Assembly (NCBI RefSeq): GCF_000376565.1
Contig: NZ_BARG01000069.1
Coordinates: 1 to 64,000, forward strand
DNA from: Streptomyces hokutonensis
GTDB lineage: Bacteria > Actinomycetota > Actinomycetes > Streptomycetales > Streptomycetaceae
Length of the DNA: 64,000 nucleotides
Direction: 5' to 3'
Shown here: positions 60,861 through 64,000 of the stretch, one piece after another
Numbering within the stretch: the first letter of the stretch is position 1
Layout: every line of letters starts with the position of its first letter
The notes under the pieces: model-generated
Seen by the model: the letters and a program-made list of their open reading frames with translations, nothing else
Database searches by the model: none
What the model was told of the DNA's origin: nothing
Translations under genes and position numbers: made by a program

Positions 60861-61419
60861 GCCCGGTCACCAGCGGCAGGAACACGTCGTCCACGATCTC
60901 CTCCAGCGTCGCCTCCGTCACCAGCCGGTCGCTCAGGACGATCTCGTGGCGCAGGAGGTCGGCGGGCAGGGTGACGATCCGCTCCGGAAGGTCGGCCGTG
61001 GGTACCTCGCCCCGCTCGGCGGCCCGCTCCAGCACCGTCGTCATCACACCGTGCATGATCTCGACGGCTTCCGATTTCCGGTCCCCCGCCTCGGCCATCA
61101 GACCGTGGACGACGTCCGGGCCGAGTTCGCGCTGCCGCTCGGCCATCAGCCGCAGCACGGCGAGGACGTCCCCGCGCAGTGAACCCGTGTCCGGGACCCG
61201 GTCCGCGATGGCCCCGCTGTGGTGGCGTATGGCGGCGATCACGAGGTCCGCGCGGTTGCGCCAGCGGCGGTAGAGGACCTGTTTCCCGGTACGGGCCCGG
61301 GCGGCGACGCCCTCCATGGTGAGCCTGGCGTATCCGACGGCCATCAGCTCGGCCCAGGTGGCGTCCAGAATGTCGGCCTCCAGGGCGGCACCCCGCCGCC
61401 GCGTGCCCTCCTCGACCAA
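60853..61419 (-). CDS. TetR-family transcriptional regulator
   Basis: 188 residues from TTG 61419, which has AAGGGAGG about seven bases upstream; a longer frame starts at TTG 61455 but lacks a site and would overlap the operators. HTH: ILDATWAELMAVGYARLTMEGVAARARTGKQVLYRRWRNRADLV. C-terminal TetR_C part. Divergent from an MFS exporter with clustered CGTCTC operators between them, the classical layout of a local efflux repressor. Confidence 0.85.
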   Translation of the reverse strand: MVEEGTRRRGAALEADILDATWAELMAVGYARLTMEGVAARARTGKQVLYRRWRNRADLVIAAIRHHSGAIADRVPDTGSLRGDVLAVLRLMAERQRELGPDVVHGLMAEAGDRKSEAVEIMHGVMTTVLERAAERGEVPTADLPERIVTLPADLLRHEIVLSDRLVTEATLEEIVDDVFLPLVTGHG

Positions 61420-61437
61420 TCCGCACACCTCCCTTAA

Positions 61438-61496
61438 GAGACCTTGCGTCTCCAATCCAGGTCAGCCTATCGTCTCCATTAGAGACGCACCGTCTC
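61438..61496. promoter_or_regulatory. Clustered TetR operators
   Basis: CGTCTC-N5-GAGACG (61471-61487) is a perfect dyad; GAGAC-N5-GTCTC (61438-61452) is a second dyad in reverse arrangement; an extra CGTCTC half-site is at 61491-61496. All lie between the divergent TetR and MFS starts. Confidence 0.75.
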
Positions 61497-61518
61497 TTAA
61501 AATCCGGGAGAGATCCGC

Positions 61519-62865
61519 ATGCCCAAGGAACGCCTCGACCCCGCCGTCCGCAAACTCGCCGGCATCCTCGTCCTCGGCGCCCTCGCCCCGCTCCTCGACA
61601 GCACGATCGTCTCCATAGCCCTGCACTCCCTGGGCCACGACCTGAACGCCTCCACGACGAGCCTGCAGTGGGTCAGCACGGCGTACCTCCTGGCCCTCGC
61701 CACGGTGGTCCCGGTCTCAGGCTGGGCCGTCGAACGCTTCGACTCCCGCCACGTCTGGCTCGGCGCACTCACCCTCTTCCTCGCCGGATCCGTCCTCTGC
61801 GGCCTCGCCTGGAACATCGGCTCACTGATCGCCTTCCGGATCCTCCAGGGCATCGGCGGCGGCCTGCTGCTGCCGGTCCTCCAGACCCTGGTCATGCGCG
61901 CCGCAGACGGCCGCAGCCTCGGCCGCCTGATGGCGGTGATCACCCTGCCCGTCGTAGTCGTACCGGTCCTCGGCCCGGTCCTCGGCGGCCTGATCGTCGG
62001 CCACCTCAGCTGGCGCTGGATCTTCTACGTCAACCTGCCCGTCTGCCTCCTGGCCCTCGCCCTGGCCTGGCGCGGCGTCCCGAGGGACACCCCCCGCCCC
62101 GGCCACCACCTGGACCTGACCGGCCTCCTGCTCCTCTCCCCCGGCCTCGCCACCCTGGTCTACGGCCTGTCCGAGACCGGCGTGACCCGGGCGAGCGCGA
62201 TCCCTGTGGGCGCCGTGCTCATCGCCCTGTTCGCCCGGCACGCGCTGCGCGCCCGTGAACCCCTCGTCGATCTGCGGCTGTTCCAGGACCGGGCCTTCGC
62301 CCTCTCCTCCCTCCTGACGTTCCTGAACGGGCTGGCCCTCTTCGGCGGGATGTTCCTGCTCCCCCTCTACTACCAACAGGTGCGCGGCGAGGGCGTGATC
62401 GCGGCCGGGCTGCTGCTGGCGCCGCAGGGGCTCGGCAGCCTGCTGGCCCGGGCCACCGGACCGCTCACCGACCGGCTCGGACCGCGCCCGGTCGCCGTGG
62501 CGGGCATGCTGCTGTGCGCGCTGGGCACCCTCCCCTTCCTCTTCCCGCAGCCCGGCGCCGTGCTGCTCACCGTCGCCCTGGTGGTGCGCGGCTTCGGGAT
62601 GAGCGCGGCCAACATGGCCGTCATGGTGGGCGCGTACCAGGGGCTCGACCGCGCCCGTATCCCGCACGCGAGCACGACCGTCCGGATCGTGCAGCAGCTC
62701 GGCGGCGGCGTCGGCACCGCCGTACTGGCGACGGTCCTCGCGCACGGCGAGGGCGCCTCCGCTTTCCCGCACGCATTCGGCTGGGCGACGGCGTTCACGG
62801 TTGTTGCCTGTGCCGTCGGACTCTGTTTGCCCGTCCGGGTGGCATCAGCCCAACAGCGGTCCTAA
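61519..62865 (+). CDS. MFS multidrug exporter, DHA2 (EmrB/QacA) type
   Basis: 448 residues, 12-14 hydrophobic segments. Family marks: LDSTIVSIALHSLG at helix 1, TAYLLALATVVPVSGW, and RILQGIGGGLLLPVLQTLVM. GGGAG upstream of ATG 61519. Regulated by the divergent TetR through the CGTCTC operators. Substrate unknown. Its stop codon is part of the -10 candidate of the next gene. Confidence 0.9.
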   Translation: MPKERLDPAVRKLAGILVLGALAPLLDSTIVSIALHSLGHDLNASTTSLQWVSTAYLLALATVVPVSGWAVERFDSRHVWLGALTLFLAGSVLCGLAWNIGSLIAFRILQGIGGGLLLPVLQTLVMRAADGRSLGRLMAVITLPVVVVPVLGPVLGGLIVGHLSWRWIFYVNLPVCLLALALAWRGVPRDTPRPGHHLDLTGLLLLSPGLATLVYGLSETGVTRASAIPVGAVLIALFARHALRAREPLVDLRLFQDRAFALSSLLTFLNGLALFGGMFLLPLYYQQVRGEGVIAAGLLLAPQGLGSLLARATGPLTDRLGPRPVAVAGMLLCALGTLPFLFPQPGAVLLTVALVVRGFGMSAANMAVMVGAYQGLDRARIPHASTTVRIVQQLGGGVGTAVLATVLAHGEGASAFPHAFGWATAFTVVACAVGLCLPVRVASAQQRS

Positions 62866-62868
62866 CGT
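62863..62868 (+). promoter_or_regulatory. -10 candidate for the ABC ATPase gene
   Basis: TAACGT overlaps the MFS stop codon and ends six bases before ATG 62875; no ribosome site, so a leaderless start is possible. Confidence 0.35.
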
Positions 62869-62874
62869 GGCCGC

Positions 62875-63852
62875 ATGATCGAGCTCGAGGGGCTGACCAA
62901 GCGGTACGGCGACAAGGTGGCGGTGAACAACCTCACCTTCGCCGTGAGGCCGGGCATCGTCACGGGCTTCCTCGGCCCGAACGGCGCCGGCAAGTCGACG
63001 ACCATGCGCATGATGCTCGGGCTCGACCGGCCGACCGCCGGTGACGTCCGCATCGACGGCCAGCACTACGACCAGCTCAAGGATCCGCTGAAGTACATCG
63101 GCGCCCTCCTCGACGCCAAGGCCATGCACGGCGGCCGCAGCGCCTTCAACCACCTGCTGTGCCTGGCGCAGAGCAACGGCATCCCGAACAGCCGGGTGCA
63201 CGAAGTGCTCGACACCGTAGGGCTCACGGCCGTGGCCAAGAAGAAGGCCAAGGGGTTCTCACTCGGCATGGGCCAGCGGCTCGGCATCGCGGGCGCGCTG
63301 CTGGGCGACCCCCGCATCCTCATGTTCGACGAGCCGGTCAACGGGCTCGACCCCGAGGGCATCCACTGGATCCGCAATCTGATGAAGTCCCTTGCCGCGC
63401 AAGGCCGTACGGTCTTCGTCTCCTCGCACCTGATGAGCGAGATGGCGCTGACGGCCGATCACCTCGTCGTCATCGGCCAGGGCCGCCTCCTCGCGGACAC
63501 CTCCATGGCCGACTTCATCCAGCAGAACTCGCGGTCCTACGTCCGGATCCGCACCCCGCACCGCGAGCGGCTGCTCGACGTGCTGCACCAGGCCGGGGTC
63601 ACCGTCGTCGAGTCCGGCAACGGGACCCTCGAGGTGGACGGCGGCAAGTCCGAGCAGATCGGTGAGCTGGCGGCGCAGCACCAGCTCGTGCTGCACGAGC
63701 TGAGTCCCCAACAGGCCTCCCTGGAGGAGGCGTTCATGCAGTTGACCGCGGAGTCGGTGGAATACCACGCGCATTCCGACGCACCCCCCTCGCTCCCCGT
63801 GGCACCTGCCGAGCAGCGGCAGGGCTGGGGCGACGGCTGGAAGAAGGACTGA
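62875..63852 (+). CDS. ABC exporter ATPase subunit
   Basis: 325 residues. Walker A GPNGAGKST (about 34-42), signature FSLGMGQRLGIAGAL, Walker B ILMFDEPVNGLDPEG, switch His in VSSHLMSEM. C-terminal 80 residues are the DUF4162-type extension of ABC-2 ATPases. Pairs with the permease two bases after its stop. Substrate unknown; drug, lipid or bacitracin-type export are possible. Confidence 0.92.
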   Translation: MIELEGLTKRYGDKVAVNNLTFAVRPGIVTGFLGPNGAGKSTTMRMMLGLDRPTAGDVRIDGQHYDQLKDPLKYIGALLDAKAMHGGRSAFNHLLCLAQSNGIPNSRVHEVLDTVGLTAVAKKKAKGFSLGMGQRLGIAGALLGDPRILMFDEPVNGLDPEGIHWIRNLMKSLAAQGRTVFVSSHLMSEMALTADHLVVIGQGRLLADTSMADFIQQNSRSYVRIRTPHRERLLDVLHQAGVTVVESGNGTLEVDGGKSEQIGELAAQHQLVLHELSPQQASLEEAFMQLTAESVEYHAHSDAPPSLPVAPAEQRQGWGDGWKKD

Positions 63853-63853
63853 C

Positions 63854-64000
63854 ATGGCGGCGACCCAGGTCATCCGGTCGGAGTGGACGAAGATCCGCTC
63901 CGTGGCATCGACGGTATGGACGCTCTCGCTCGCCCTGGTGGTGACGATCGGGCTCGGCATGCTGATCTCGGCGCTGTCGAAGAACCAGTTCAACGACATG
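63854..64000 (+). CDS. ABC-2 type permease, N-terminal fragment
   Basis: 49 codons before the window ends. MAATQVIRSEWTKIRSVASTVW then a hydrophobic helix (LSLALVVTIGLGMLISAL) is the typical start of ABC-2 permeases that team with the preceding ATPase. Starts two bases after it. The rest is outside the window. Confidence 0.85.
   Translation, partial: MAATQVIRSEWTKIRSVASTVWTLSLALVVTIGLGMLISALSKNQFNDM

Overview
The window is high-GC actinobacterial chromosome, almost certainly from a Streptomyces. Four things point there: adjacent genes for the hyphal-tip coiled-coil proteins Scy and FilP (55767-60798); a cslA-glxA-cslZ tip-glycan locus; a pfkA / pta-ackA-pyk block and an isobutyryl-CoA mutase gene in the order I recall around SCO5426-SCO5396 of S. 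coelicolor; and frequent GTG starts, translational overlaps and probable leaderless mRNAs.

Left part (1-16240): the end of treS, maltokinase and glgB form an alpha-glucan (GlgE-pathway) operon. GlgB carries an unusual lysine/alanine and proline-rich tail. Then come a HelD-like RNA-polymerase helicase, a candidate small RNA in the helD-trxA gap, a MerR-thioredoxin operon, an AAA ATPase, a MarR-controlled mycothiol-enzyme-like gene, a DUF2127 membrane protein, and a C4-dicarboxylate carrier facing its CitA/CitB-type two-component system.

Middle (15686-24573) is the most accessory-looking part. A four-helix membrane protein diverges from a nucleosidase gene, which is followed by an NB-ARC/TPR STAND gene. 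The nucleosidase ends in a short motif right where a G-run shifts the frame into the NB-ARC gene. A second NB-ARC/TPR paralogue on the opposite strand starts with nearly the same motif but has no effector domain. A sugar ABC importer without its own ATPase lies between them. I read this as an NLR-like defence or cell-death module that may signal through the shared motif.

Central metabolism (25130-31952): an XRE-like regulator, pfkA, pta-ackA and pyk. Next are a secreted Ser/Thr-rich protein with DUF6114 and DUF6230 genes (32051-34715), a thioredoxin-TPR protein, a TetR regulator and icmA behind a perfect 22-bp palindrome.

Right part: DUF3817, MarR, an MFS exporter and its ArsR-like regulator, a tandem-repeat spacer, cslZ convergent with glxA-cslA, a small-molecule kinase, a thiamine-binding-like/DUF3817 pair, three consecutive AIM24 genes, MarR, then meaB, thiolase and methylmalonyl-CoA epimerase (acyl-CoA metabolism that fits icmA), scy, filP, a TetR/MFS pair with clustered operators, and the start of an ABC-2 exporter cut by the window end. 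No rRNA, tRNA, CRISPR array or transposase was seen.
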